The notes under the pieces were generated by a model. The model had not been told where the DNA came from and did no database searches. It saw only the letters and a list, made by a program, of their open reading frames with translations. The position numbers and the translations under genes were made by a program. Positions 12,391 to 22,971 of a stretch of DNA of 64,000 nt are shown here, piece by piece (the stretch's first letter is position 1; each line of letters opens with the position of its first letter). This DNA comes from Fomitopsis serialis (taxonomy: Eukaryota > Basidiomycota > Agaricomycetes > Polyporales > Fomitopsidaceae), in the NCBI RefSeq assembly GCF_022376445.1, contig NW_025954966.1, forward strand, positions 186,001 to 250,000. The letters run 5' to 3'.

Positions 12391-13078
12391 CTGCAAGAAC
12401 AAAACGCACATTGTATTCGTCTCGAGCGTTCTGCAGGAAGTTGGGATCTGCCTCAGACCAGCGGTTCCACTCATCCTCCTTGCGCCTGCTGATAGACACA
12501 ACTCTGGACACCATGTCCACATCAATCCGATGATGGGACCTTCGTTCCTTCCCAACCCACAAGGCTTTGAACATGCGTCGTGGAAGGATGTGAGGTATGG
12601 CTATCAACCATTGAGCCTTTCCTACCCAGCCATCCCATTCAGGAATCGTGTGGACGTGCTCGTCTTCTGGTGTGCAGCAACCACCAAAGTTGGGAGCCAC
12701 GGGGACGCTGAAGTGCCGATAGATGCGTGGCATACATCGGATGTCACGACCATCCAAAGTCCCCATGACGCATGCGGTTACCTTGGCGCTACCCTCTATG
12801 TTGAGTACGAGGCAGGGTCGGGCATTCGCGGCGTACATCTTGCTTCCGAATGTACTCGTTGATTTGCGCGAGCGGACAAGGGAAGTCCTGCTGCCGCGAA
12901 TGCTCTTAGAACTTGGATCGCGCAAGGCGAAAGGAACCTGGAGACCTAGGACAAACTCCAGGGGAGCAACGAGGGAGGTATTGGTGCAGTAGATGTCACC
13001 GCCCTGGACAGAGTGTCCATCCTTTGAGCAGCGAAAGAAACGGTGTTGGGGATGTCTGCAGCGGTCGCAGTTAGACAT
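12263..13078 (-). CDS. Hypothetical single-exon protein, 271 residues, of a type common in polypores
   Basis: An uninterrupted frame encodes a Cys/His-bearing N-terminus (MSNCDRCRHPQHRFFRCSKD), then a block resembling a basidiomycete family of unknown function: VMGTLDGRDI, MPRIYRHFSVPVAPNFG, HVHTIPEWDG and QWLIAIPHI. The last third is basic and low in recognisable structure. I see no signal peptide or membrane helix. The CxxC and CxxH spacing at the N-terminus could bind a metal, but that part may be untranslated if the real start is a later methionine. Function unknown. Confidence 0.55.
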   Translation of the reverse strand: MSNCDRCRHPQHRFFRCSKDGHSVQGGDIYCTNTSLVAPLEFVLGLQVPFALRDPSSKSIRGSRTSLVRSRKSTSTFGSKMYAANARPCLVLNIEGSAKVTACVMGTLDGRDIRCMPRIYRHFSVPVAPNFGGCCTPEDEHVHTIPEWDGWVGKAQWLIAIPHILPRRMFKALWVGKERRSHHRIDVDMVSRVVSISRRKEDEWNRWSEADPNFLQNARDEYNVRFVLAVTRPFSRGMIGPSRQLQEWQNWEAGWGDRRRSHLRSRARHCS

Positions 13079-13703
13079 GGTCGTGGGGTAGAGGTCAGAA
13101 GTGTGCTGAACGCAAGTCAGAATGCTTGGAGCGGGATCGTGAGCAGGAGACTGAGTCGGAAGGGGGGCGTGTGATGGATGGAAACTTATCCTCTCGGGGT
13201 CTTTTTAATCACTTTGAAGACCGCCTCATTACAACATTAAAAGAGTGTACCGTGGTGGCTCTTGTACTGGAACTTAAAGGCTATCGTTGTAGTATCCGAG
13301 TACCAGGACTGCCAACGTAGCTGCCGCTGTTCAAGTTGACATGAACACGATAGCTGACGAACAAATGTGCATAGACAACACGGCGGGTTGTGTTATATTC
13401 CCGTCGTTGTCAAATACTCTGATGGGGCATTCTGGTAAGTCGTTGTTCATCGGTCCGAGCCTACGTTACAGTGGGTACGTGAGGGTCCAACTTCCCACGT
13501 TCTGCTATTGTTTATTGTCGAGAGTACTAACAGTGTTGTCTACCTAGAACAATGCTTCTCTTGTTCACAGCAAATGCTATGACGACTATCCCTTTTGTTC
13601 TCGTTGTCTGGAATACCTTCATATGGCCCACTCGCCGAAGGCCTATACTCTCAATCATTAACCGACATCTACAAGTTCACGCCCCGTTTGCACTGCAGGA
13701 ACG
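13079..13703. other. Intergenic stretch
   Basis: Only short open frames on both strands, none with family resemblance or a consistent splice chain. It separates the minus hypothetical gene from the plus gene starting at 13704. Confidence 0.5.
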
Positions 13704-15249
13704 ATGTCAGTATCTATCCCCACGGAACATGCCCACGTCGAGACGATGAACGAAACACGCTGCGTACCTCCTATGGGCGCATACTTGGTGTTACAGCTCG
13801 ATGTCGATGATACGATTCGACGCTACAATGTCGATCCTCAAAGTGTTGCGGAGGAGACCAGGAAGATGCTCCCAAGCGATATTTGTGCTATATTCAGACG
13901 GTATGTGTCGAACAATGCTATTGGCTATTCTGTGAGTATTGATTGGTTTTAGGTCGCGGAACTGCCCATGCCCTTCAAATCTTCCCATAAAGTCCTTGTC
14001 CAATTTGTGGGGAAAGGGTTGCGCGCAGATGACTACGATGGATGCGTGACCTCCGATATGTGTACACCGATCGCACCTGCCTCCAGCCACCCGTCTGCAC
14101 GCGAAGCCCTCAAGCCATTTCCCGAGTTCCCTTTCGACGATTGTTATCAGTATACATTCGTAACCGCGATTGTTCGCATCCCGAATCAGCGGTATCCCCG
14201 TCGTCACTTCATCGAACTGGATAGCCGTGATATTGTCATGCATTCGATGAGCATCACAGAAGACTACGACAAACACGTTGCCTTGAAGAAGGAAAGAGGT
14301 AGTGCGCAATCTCCAGACATTGTATGCGAATACTGACGACACCCACAGGGTTCCCTCTTGAGCCATATGAAGAAGACTGCTACCCCGCAGACAGCACATC
14401 TGACTACGGGCAGGAGGCTGGGGACGAACATCACTCCAGATATGGCACCGATACTGAGAGTGTTGGCAGCGCAGCCTCGTCCTTCGATGATGCGCTTGAT
14501 GCGGATGACATGGCAGCCATATTCTTTAGCGGCGACGAAGCGTTCGAGAATCCGGAAGTTGACGATATTCCAGTGACAGTCAAGGCCTCGGTGAACCTCC
14601 ACGAAATTGACGAGGTCATTGACCCGGCCGGGTTTCTCAAAGAAGAAGCCGACCTAAGACGGTGAGTGCCAGCTGCTCTTGATAGCACAACAATAATTTC
14701 TCACCATCACCGTGACTAGCATCATTCGAGAGGCGAAGGCTCGCACGATCAACGAGACCAAAAGCGAGAGGACACCCACCGCAGGAGACCCGGATGTGCA
14801 AATGTCAGACGAAACGGAACCAGCTGGGGGTAGAGACCAGCGTAGCATCATACCGCTGGAAGTGGATCAAGTTGGTCCCGGTGAGCAATTCGCACCTGAT
14901 AACATACATATCGAATTTTGACACGAGGGACAGCCGCGGACGTTGGCGAATGTGTTGCAAAGGCTGAAAAAGAGGAGTCTCAGACATACCTAGGAACGGA
15001 GGGCGCAGAGAAGACCAGCTCTCCTCTCGTTAATCGTTGTCAGACTCTACGACGTTTCATAGGTCTGGGACGTTGCAATTGGTGGAAACGTACGCTCGCC
15101 AGTTTTACGGCACCATAAACACTGCTGACGACTATCATCCAGGCTCGTGCATCGCCCGGGGTCTCCGCCTTGTGCGCAGCAAGATATGCAAGGTTCTACG
15201 CGCTGTTGCTCGTGTAGTGCGCTTGCGCAAAGGCAACACACGGCGCTGA
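13704..15249 (+). CDS. Hypothetical multi-exon protein
   Basis: A chain of open exons can be read: 13704 to about 13952 (MSVSIPTEHAHVETMNETRC), then a frame through MPFKSSHKVLVQFVGKGLRA to a donor at 14298, an exon 14349-14661 rich in Asp/Glu (DALDADDMAAIFFSGDEAFE), and an exon from 14720 onward. Joins at 14298/14349 and 14661/14720 keep the frame. The first join is unclear: only a 21-nt GTGAGT...TAG gap would connect the first two parts in frame, too short for a normal intron. The 3' end, with a basic tail to 15249, is uncertain. I recognise no domain; the acidic middle suggests a nuclear or regulatory protein, but that is a guess. Confidence 0.5.
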
Positions 15250-15586
15250 TGTTTTAGCCTGCGCCTTTTGAACGTGTATTACTATGATACTTACTACTGT
15301 CCCGCGATACCCGCCGATACTGCCAGCTTTTGAACCGCTGACATAAAGACACCTGTGTCAATCCGTTCAGTCCTCCACTTCAATCGCAATAAAGTGCACT
15401 GGTAACGCTCCGACCTATGGCAACAGGAGTACTGACGACGTTGTCTGACCGTACTGCCGCCACTGTGATCACCGTGAACCACCTAGACAATGCATATATA
15501 TTGTCAGTTGGCACAACGCTGTCCCTCAAGAGACCCAGAGAATCTACCCATATCCCATTACCGTGCTGCACACGTCCAGGTCTAGC

Positions 15587-17789
15587 CTATAGTTCAAAGT
15601 CCATCGAACCCCGATCGTCCGCCAACAACCTTGCATACTCCAAACACAATCTATACACATACGCTGTGACACCGCAGATGTTTAGCACGCAACCTAATTC
15701 TCGACCGCAGAGGTCTCACCTTCCATGTCCACGTGCCGCCCGACGGTGCGCTTCCACTGCTTGCCTGCCCGCGCGATGCGCCTCAGTCGGCGGTCGCCGT
15801 CAATTGGACGACGCAGCGCCGGAGGGGCGCCGAGCGCGGTCGAGTTGACAGCCTGTAGAGCGGACGGGGATGCACCCGAGAAGAACGCGTGGATATTGTA
15901 GATCTCCTGGTAGGACGGAGAGAGGGGGATGAAGTGCAGCCTGCCACACAACTCAATTTCTGGTTCTCACCGAAAAATCGGTCGGACTCACCAAGGCTGA
16001 ATCCAATCGGAGTAGAACTCGCGGTAGACGGTCGACTTGACCACCGCACTGTCCGACTCCAAGAACCCGAAAAATCTGCCCGAGTAGCCCATACCGTCGA
16101 CGTCGATGAGGTACTTGTGCCGCCAGTGGTTGCCGAGGCTCACACCGCCGTCGTCAAACCGGTGGGCGGCGATCAGGGCGTCGAGCCCACCGGGGAAGTT
16201 GTACCAGTCGACGACCTTCACGAACGCGACGTCCATGATCTCGTCGTTGAGCTCCGCCGTGGGCACCTCCGCGTAGACGTAGTGCGTCGACCCTGGCGGA
16301 TCCGCGAAGACGAGCGTTCGGGTCGTGTCGGACTTGTCACTCGCCATGCGCACGAGTCTGATGCGGGGCGTGTCAGTGACGCGATACATTGAGTTGAGAT
16401 CGACGTACCTGTGACGCTGGTATTGAGCGGCGAAGCCCGGTGGCGAGCTACCGCCACCAGTGGACGCGCCGCGCCAGAAAATATTGTCGCTCTTCATTTC
16501 CCAAGGCGTCTCCATCCCGTCCACTTCCTTGAGCTCCAGGTTCACAGGGTCGTAGCCATACGTATACCGTCTCGTCTGCCCGTAGTAGTAATGGCTCGGG
16601 ATCCGGATGTCTGAGTACCCCGGGGCCTGTGCGGGCGAGAACACGGGGAAGAGCACGGGGATGGTGCGCCAGTCGGAGAAGAAGTGGCCCTGGTCGTAGT
16701 GCGCCCACGGGTTCTCGCAGAACGAGTAGTTCCGGCTCACGTCCGGCGCGAAGACGAACTCCTGCGTGCTCGCGGTGAGCTGGCTCGCGCGGTTGGTCGA
16801 CGACGCGCGGAAGGAGCTGAAGAGACGGCGCGCGGGCGTGCCGGGGTCGCAGGTGCGGCGGTATGCCTCCCAGACGTTGCCTTCGCCACGCCAGTCGGGC
16901 GAGTACATGCCACTCAATTCAGCCTGGACGACATCTGGGGAACGTCAGCATTGTTAGCAAGTGTGTGACGCAGGATACCTCACCTGAGCCCGATGTAAGA
17001 TTCGGACGTGCGCGCTGCTCCCACGGAACGAGGATGCGGCCCTCGGCCATGGCATTGATTGGAAAGTCCAAGTCTGGAAGCTGATACTGAGATTCATACC
17101 TGGCCGTGGGGTGATGAAGGCAGCACTCACTTTGTCTTGAAACTTTTCAATGATCTGTAGGAAGCCTCGCGCGCGTGCACTGACTGCTGAGGAGGCAGGA
17201 CCATCTCTGATGTTTACGGCAGTAGCCTGGCCACTCCTGAGCCTGACCAGGTCGATAGACGGCAGGTTTCCTGCCTGTGGGTTGGGTACCGTGAGGCGAT
17301 CTCCCGTAGCACGGGTGGAAGGCACAAACACACCAAGAACGCCCTCTCCCTCATCTGCTCGCCCGAGAGTGTCCAGAATGGTGTCAAGTCCTCGTTGATG
17401 TTATCATACTCGTCAATCATAACGACGTGGTTCTCCTGCGTGAACCGCCACCAGTCGTCGAACCCCTGCGGTGGGTTCCTCCCGTACCGTCGCTTGTACT
17501 CTGCGACAGCCTCCGCGAGGGTTTTGCTCTGCTTTGCCAGCAAGTCCCGATATTTTGTCTCGGCTTCAGCCATGAGCCTTGGTATCGGGTGCTCTGTGAT
17601 CTCTGGCCGTGCGCGACCCTTTCCAAAGGACATCAGACTGGACGCGCTGGGAATGAGTGAGTTGTCCGGAAAACTCGTGTTCATCCTCTTCCGTGCGACC
17701 CATAGCCCGCCTTCGGTGAACGCGAGGATGACCACGACGAGGAAGAGAAGCCCTGCCCTGTTCCCGGAGAGACTCGGGCCATTGTACAT
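15587..17789 (-). CDS. GT90 (CAP10-like) glycosyltransferase, type II membrane protein
   Basis: CAP10-family enzymes are Golgi glycosyltransferases; in Cryptococcus a relative is needed for capsule. The protein starts with a short cytosolic tail and one signal-anchor helix (GLLFLVVVILAFTEGGLWVA). It continues through GFDDWWRFTQENHVVMIDEY, LPDLDFPINAMAEGRI, the central RTCDPGTPARRLF and NIFWRGASTGG blocks, NHWRHKYLIDVDGMGYSGRF, and the C-terminal AGKQWKRTVGRHVDME / AYVYRLCLEYARLL signature. Exons (minus): 17131-17789, 16984-17080, 15992-16934, 15720-15940 and 15587-15663. One frame slip near 17342 (RERA to GVLGVFVPS) is repaired by one extra G in a run of three, so a missing base is likely. 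The exact glycan made is unknown. Confidence 0.9.
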
Positions 17790-18000
17790 TTTGCGCGCGA
17801 GACGCTAGACCGTCGTTGGTGTCGTAGAGTAGCCCTGATCCCAGCGTGAAAATGCGAGATTAGACGGTGCAGTCGCGTAAATACGGTAAAGGAGTGAGGG
17901 AGGCAGCTGGCTGAGAGCTTGAGTTGAGAGCCTTCTGGCAAGCAAATGTGTTAGATTAGAAAGTCTTTGAATACTATATCTACATTTACAAAATGGACAA

Positions 18001-18095
18001 GGGCATTTGGCACAGTGGTAGCGCGCACGCTTCGCATTGATTTGAAACCAATTCCTGCCTGCGTGAGGTCCAGGGTTCAATCCCCTGAATGTCCA
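18001..18095 (+). tRNA. tRNA-Ala (anticodon CGC) with a 23-nt intron
   Basis: The acceptor stem GGGCATT pairs with AATGTCC with one G-T pair, followed by discriminator A. The D-arm carries AGTGGTA, the anticodon stem CACGC/GCGTG closes a loop TTCGCA...T, and the T-arm is CAGGG-TTCAATC-CCCTG. The anticodon is CGC, reading alanine GCG codons. The extra bases 18037-18059 sit between positions 37 and 38, the canonical tRNA intron site. D-stem pair 12-23 is an A-C mismatch. A T5 run follows at 18109. Confidence 0.88.
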
Positions 18096-18108
18096 TTATC
18101 CTTTATTA

Positions 18109-18113
18109 TTTTT
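18109..18113 (+). terminator. RNA polymerase III terminator of tRNA-Ala
   Basis: A run of five T residues begins 14 nt after the tRNA discriminator base, as expected for Pol III termination. Confidence 0.75.
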
Positions 18114-18545
18114 GCCTCCAACTACTACCCCAGGATGTCATGCTTGACCTTCGCGATATCAACGTATATTAACCCTGATGTGTGCTCAAAATTTCTTCTC
18201 AACTCCGCTGACTATTAGTGCGCATTTTGCCTGGCAGCACATCTCAGCGGACATCCGCGTATGCTTCGGGACGCCAAATTGCACATACACGTATCTACCA
18301 TAGGTCCGTACGTTCTGCGACGACTATCTTGAGCCTGCATCGCAGCCGCTGCGTCAACGTTACAACTAGTCAATTCGTCACGAATTTCGTGGTCACTCCC
18401 AGGTCCGAGTCTCCCAGAACATAACATAAGCGCCACCGACGTCGATCCACTGCATTGCACAGATGCCCATCCAAGGCGTGTACCTCCGTTAGCAAACCGA
18501 CCCATAAGCATGAATCATGCCGCCGCGGCGATGATTCGTCGCCCG

Positions 18546-18556
18546 TATATTTATAG
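18546..18556 (+). promoter_or_regulatory. TATA element of the GH28 gene
   Basis: TATATTTATAG lies 67 nt upstream of the predicted start codon at 18623, a normal distance. The rest of 18114-18545 shows no gene. Confidence 0.5.
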
Positions 18557-18622
18557 GGGGATTGGCTATCGACGATGACCGTTCTCGCTGGCTGTGGCCG
18601 CAACCACAAAACAGAAGGAAGG

Positions 18623-20098
18623 ATGCTTTCCGTGCGCGTGTTCCTGGTAGCCTTGGTCGCGGGCCTTCATGTTCCGTGGTGCTAGCATGTGCGGAAGATT
18701 CGGAGGCGGGCAATACATGTACATCCACCCGTTGGGAGAGGGACAAGACGATACAGACCAGGTCCGTCTACCTCCGGTCGCCGAGGTGCGAACCGCTATT
18801 CGACTACCTTGAACACTCATGGACAGATCGAGGCTGCCGTTGCGCGATGCGATCATTATGGAACGACAGTCATCTCCGAGGGTGTCCACAACGTGACGAG
18901 GTAAGTGTGCTCGACGTTGCTAACGACTCATAGCGGGCTCACCAATGTACAGGAAGATGATGTGGGACCTGGTGAGGCCAGGGTTGACCTACATGGTTAT
19001 CTGAATGTGCGCATTGACGTCACGCTGCTCGCCGCCCGCTGACCTGAAACCACAGTTCACAGCAAATCTGCCGTACTGGATGAACCCAGAAAACACATAT
19101 CGTGTCGTGTATATCCAGGTGCTCCATTATTCCGCATCAGGCGGGAGCTCTTGCTAACAGTCTCTCTGCAGGACCAAGCATCGTGGTTCATTGTCACAGG
19201 GCGCGACTTCACTCTCGATGCGCATAACACCGGTGGGATCATTGGCAACGGGCAGTACTGGTGGAACTGGTATGGCACCTCTAGCCGGCTAGGCGGTGAC
19301 GGGCGGCCTATCGCTTTCACGCTCTGGCGCGTCTTGTTGGGCGTCATCAAGGACTTCCGGATCGAGGGCCAGCCGTTCTGGTGCAATACGGTCGCGGAGT
19401 CCAAGGACGTGGTGTACGACGGGATGTATTGCAATGCGACGAACACGAATCCAGAGTACTATGGGTACAAGTGAGTAACATTCGGATAATGCTGCAGCTG
19501 ATGTCACTTACATGCGTGTTGTAGCGTCGTTCCGAACACAGACGGTGAGTTCTGTCCCTGGACATGCGACGATGCACCGGGTCTGACTTAGGCTTAGGTA
19601 TCGACACGTTCCGAGTGGACAATGTCACGATGCTCACCTGGGATGTCAGTTTTGAGTGCCAGACATTGACTGGTAGTCGTGATGGTCCTGACGGGTTGAA
19701 TAGATGACGTTAGGAGACGACTGTCTTGCGATGAAGGGTGTAGGCAGCCTTACCACAGCTCGCAAAACGAAGCCTGACGGAACCATATAGAACTCCACAA
19801 ATCTCTACGCTCAGAACATCACATGCCACGGCGGCAACGGGATCGCTGTTGATTTCCTCGGGCAATATGCAAATCTCGTACGTACCAAGATACAACGACC
19901 TCACTCGACGAAGGACCACTGACGCTGTGAGATGCAGTTTGACCGTGTCGAGAATGTGACCCTGAAAGACATTCGCGTAAGCAAACGTATACAACAACTC
20001 ACTCGCGTTGATGTCTCCGTACTGTAGTTGCTGCATATCAATCCAGAGATCCAGCCGAACACATCGCCAAAAGTGCAGGTCGCAGATCTCACATTATC
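18623..20098 (+). pseudogene. GH28 polygalacturonase-family gene, 5' part (split by transposon)
   Basis: GH28 enzymes hydrolyse pectin backbones outside the cell. The start (MLSVRVFLVALVAGLHV) is a signal peptide. Recognisable blocks follow: HPLGEGQDDTDQ, QASWFIVTGRDF, GIIGNGQYWWNW, NTVAESKDVVYDGM, VVPNTDGIDTFR, MTLGDDCLAMK, HGGNGIAVDFLGQY and HINPEIQPNTSPK. The catalytic Asp residues (NTDG, GDDC) are present; the usual GHG reads GNG, which I believe is normal for this subgroup. About eleven short exons with GT-AG borders can be traced, the first at 18623-18761 and 18827-18900. Two single-base frame slips (about 18723 and 18975) resemble those in neighbouring genes. The reading frame stops being GH28 at 20098, inside LTLS, and resumes at 28884. 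As arranged the gene cannot make a full enzyme. Confidence 0.88.
20092..20098. repeat. Target-site duplication, left copy (CATTATC)
   Basis: CATTATC occurs here and again at 28877-28883. Joining the flanks through one copy restores the GH28 reading frame, so it is most simply a target-site duplication. Confidence 0.7.
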
Positions 20099-20432
20099 AT
20101 GCGTTGTATGACTCATCTTTATTATCTTGCACATCTTTCTAAGTTGCCCTCTTTCTGGTACAACTTTCGTCCTGGGTCGCCACAGCTTTCTTTCTATTTG
20201 ACATCTTCAACTCCCTCGCCACATCATGCAGCGGTGCTATTGGCCGAAAAGACATGCATCAGCGAAGGAAAGATAACGCACAGGCAATACAAGAAGTACG
20301 TACTGTCTCATACAAACAATTGGACCGAATGTCTATTTCAGTCACTGTCTTCACCCTTCAATGTACTCGGCTTGACCATACATTGTACATCACTGACAGA
20401 TATTCGTGCCTGCGTATGCAGGTACAAAAAAT

Positions 20433-20441
20433 ATAATACAC
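20433..20441 (+). repeat. Candidate terminal inverted repeat of the transposon, left (ATAATACAC)
   Basis: The 9-mer ATAATACAC is the exact reverse complement of GTGTATTAT at 27996-28004. The pair brackets both transposon genes. It is short and no direct repeat flanks it, so it is only a candidate. Confidence 0.35.
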
Positions 20442-20823
20442 CGTTCACCCGCCGCGGAATAACTTACACACTTGCTTTACTACTGACGCGCTGACGAGAC
20501 GAGACCGCGAGGTCAAAACCGAGAGAGAGAAACTGAGTCAACGGAAATGGGATGAAACGAGTCGAGCGCCAGACGTGGCGAGCCGACACTGGTGCGAGGG
20601 AGACGAGCAGATGATTGGGGTTGGAAAGATGGACGGAGTAAAGGGGACAGAACGAGTCCGAGTCGAGGGACACTGAGTCGAGAGAACGAATGAACTGCAA
20701 ATAGAAGGCTTGAGCGATGGAGACGCGCAACAATGTGCGTCGGACAGCTGAACAACATCGCATAAGCACGACTACAAGATTTCAATATGAGCAGAAGAAG
20801 GTACTATATACACTCACCGAGAT

Positions 20824-22824
20824 TCAAGCAGCGGAAGCGGCAGAGTTCTGGCGTTGAAGTCGAAGGCGGGCTGCGCGCTGTTCTTGCAGCTTGGTGACTG
20901 TCGAGGGGCCGTTCCGTGAGATCGCGGCAGTCGAATTCTGGACGCCTGGCCGCTTGATACCGAAGACGTTCCTGTCGCAAACATCAGTATAAATTGCACA
21001 GTATACACGGCACTTACTCGTTCCACCATGCGAGAGTATCGTCGCGCCACTTCTTGTCCTCGAAAAGGGACTTCATGTTCGCCCAAAACGCGGCGCCAAT
21101 GAAGACACCATCATCCCGGGCCCAATCGTGAATCCCGTTGAGTAGGAAGCGAGCCTAGTACAAGATGTAAAGCGACATTGAATGACGCTCAGTTGGCACT
21201 CACCAGAAGAACTGTATAGCACAGACTATACTCATCGACACGGGTAATGTTGTATGTCTGGGCGACAACGTGGCGGCCACCCTTTCGTTTGGTGCCAAGG
21301 TTGTCAGCGAGTCGTGCACTGCTTGGTCCCTTGAAGAGGCACAGCCAGCACTAGGACGGTGAGGATCAGTGGCAGTGAATGGCATTGCAAGGGACCAGCA
21401 ACGGCTCGACTTACCCTGAGCAAAAAAGCGGACTTGAGAAGGCCAAAGTCAAGGTTCTCTGGGTCGTACTCCGTCTCACTGTATGCGAGAGTCGGCCAAT
21501 TGTCGTGATTGATTTCAAGTTTACGTGCGCCATTGCGGACCTCCTGGCAAAACCTGACAAGACATTAGTCGATGAACAATTAGAGTGAGTAGACGAACTT
21601 CTCTGGATCGGCATCAAACTCGTCGCGCAGATCACGCGGACACAACATGCGTGCCGTTGCATGACAGCGCCAGCCTCGAGACTCCTTTTCAAGCTTGGGG
21701 TCCGGGGTGTCTATGCCGTTGACACGGGGAAGATAATATAGTAGCTCGTATTTGAGCCGCGAGATGTCGTCGGTTCGCCCACTGTTCTGTGCTTTGTCGA
21801 TCTAGAATTAGCACTCGGTGTCAACATGCAGATAACCGGTAGAGTCGGAAGCCAGTAAACAGAAAGTACTACTCGCCAAGTCGACCACAGCATTGATGTC
21901 AGTTTCGTCCCTGCGTTTCTGCAGCTCAGGGAGGATGCGCTTAATGGTGGGGCAGACAGTGATAAGTCGCTTGAAGGCCTCGAGTATGTATCGCAACTCG
22001 GACTTGGGCCTGTTGTAATGTTAGCAGAACAGAGTTGCATCCGAGTCTCGTACCGCGGATATGGATCTGGCACCTACATGTCAGCAAGATCGTCTTCACC
22101 GAGATCAGGCCCTTCGTCGGAGAGGTCGATATCTGGGTGTGCATGAAGCCAGCTCCCGACTTGCACAAGGTGCTCGGAATTCTCCAAGGGCCCTACCAGG
22201 CGCGGTATAGCCCGCACTTCCGTCCACAGGTCTTTGTAGGTTGGCTCGGCCCTTAGCCGGTGTTAGTGCCAGACATGTCCCTTTGTATCTAAATACGCAC
22301 TTGCTCATATGCGCCAACTTCAAAGCCTCCTTGAGTCCCTTCATAAACTTCTTGTACTCGTTGCGGTCGAATGGCTTCGTCTTGACAGCCTTCTTCGTCT
22401 TGTCCCGACTTAGTCGGCCTGGGCGGTCGCGAGCTTGATTGGCTTGTTCATTAACTTCTGGCGTAGCGTCTAATTCCTGAGCTGGATCACTTTGCGTGCT
22501 GGGCTGCGGGTTTCTGGGAGTGGATTGGACTCGAGGAGCGATGGCAGTACTAGCCTGTGTCCTCGATGTCGAAGCCTGAGAGGGGACCGGTGCCGAGGTC
22601 CTGGGCCGCTTGCGACGATGCTCGTCTTCGCGGTCCTCACGTTCTTCTTCCGAATCCTGAGCTGACTGAGTTGCGATGTCTTTCTCCTTTTCTTTGCGCC
22701 TCTTCGACCTCTCGTGGGTGTGCGTGGACTTTGGCGGTCGTGGTGGCACTGGTGGTGTCGCCGGCCTCGGAGTTGGTTCACGAGATGTTGGAGGGGACGG
22801 TGTGTACGAGGCTTGTCGAGGCAT
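20824..22824 (-). CDS. Transposon-borne accessory protein, DUF6698-like
   Basis: The first exon encodes a Pro/Ser/Thr- and Lys/Arg-rich tail (MPRQASYTPSPPTSREPTP, then the nuclear-signal-like RSKRRKEKEKD). Later exons give SELRYILEAFKRLITVCP, LKYELLYYLPRVNGIDTPDP, GWRCHATARMLCPRDLRDEF, RNGARKLEINHDNWPTLAY, FGLLKSAFLL and a basic C-terminus ending near RQNSAASAA. The ARMLCP and FGLLKSAFLL blocks resemble the basidiomycete family of unknown function annotated DUF6698. Several introns are present; one after VVDL may use a GC donor. It is divergent from the transposase and separated from it by 147 nt, so co-regulation is likely. Function unknown. Confidence 0.6.
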
Positions 22825-22860
22825 GGTGGATGGTGGTTATGAGAGAAGAAGAAGCGGAGA

Positions 22861-22902
22861 GCGCATACAGTCAATCCGAAGCCTGGGACTGACTGTATGC
22901 GC
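22861..22902. promoter_or_regulatory. 13-bp perfect inverted repeat in the divergent transposon promoter
   Basis: GCGCATACAGTCA (22861-22873) and its exact reverse complement (22890-22902) flank 16 nt, midway between the two divergent starts at 22824 and 22972. It may be a dimeric protein-binding site or a hairpin. Confidence 0.55.
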
Positions 22903-22971
22903 CCACGTGATCGCGTGCAGTCGCGCGCCGGTGGCTGAGGACGCGGACTTGGGGTTTTGCTACACCCTGCC

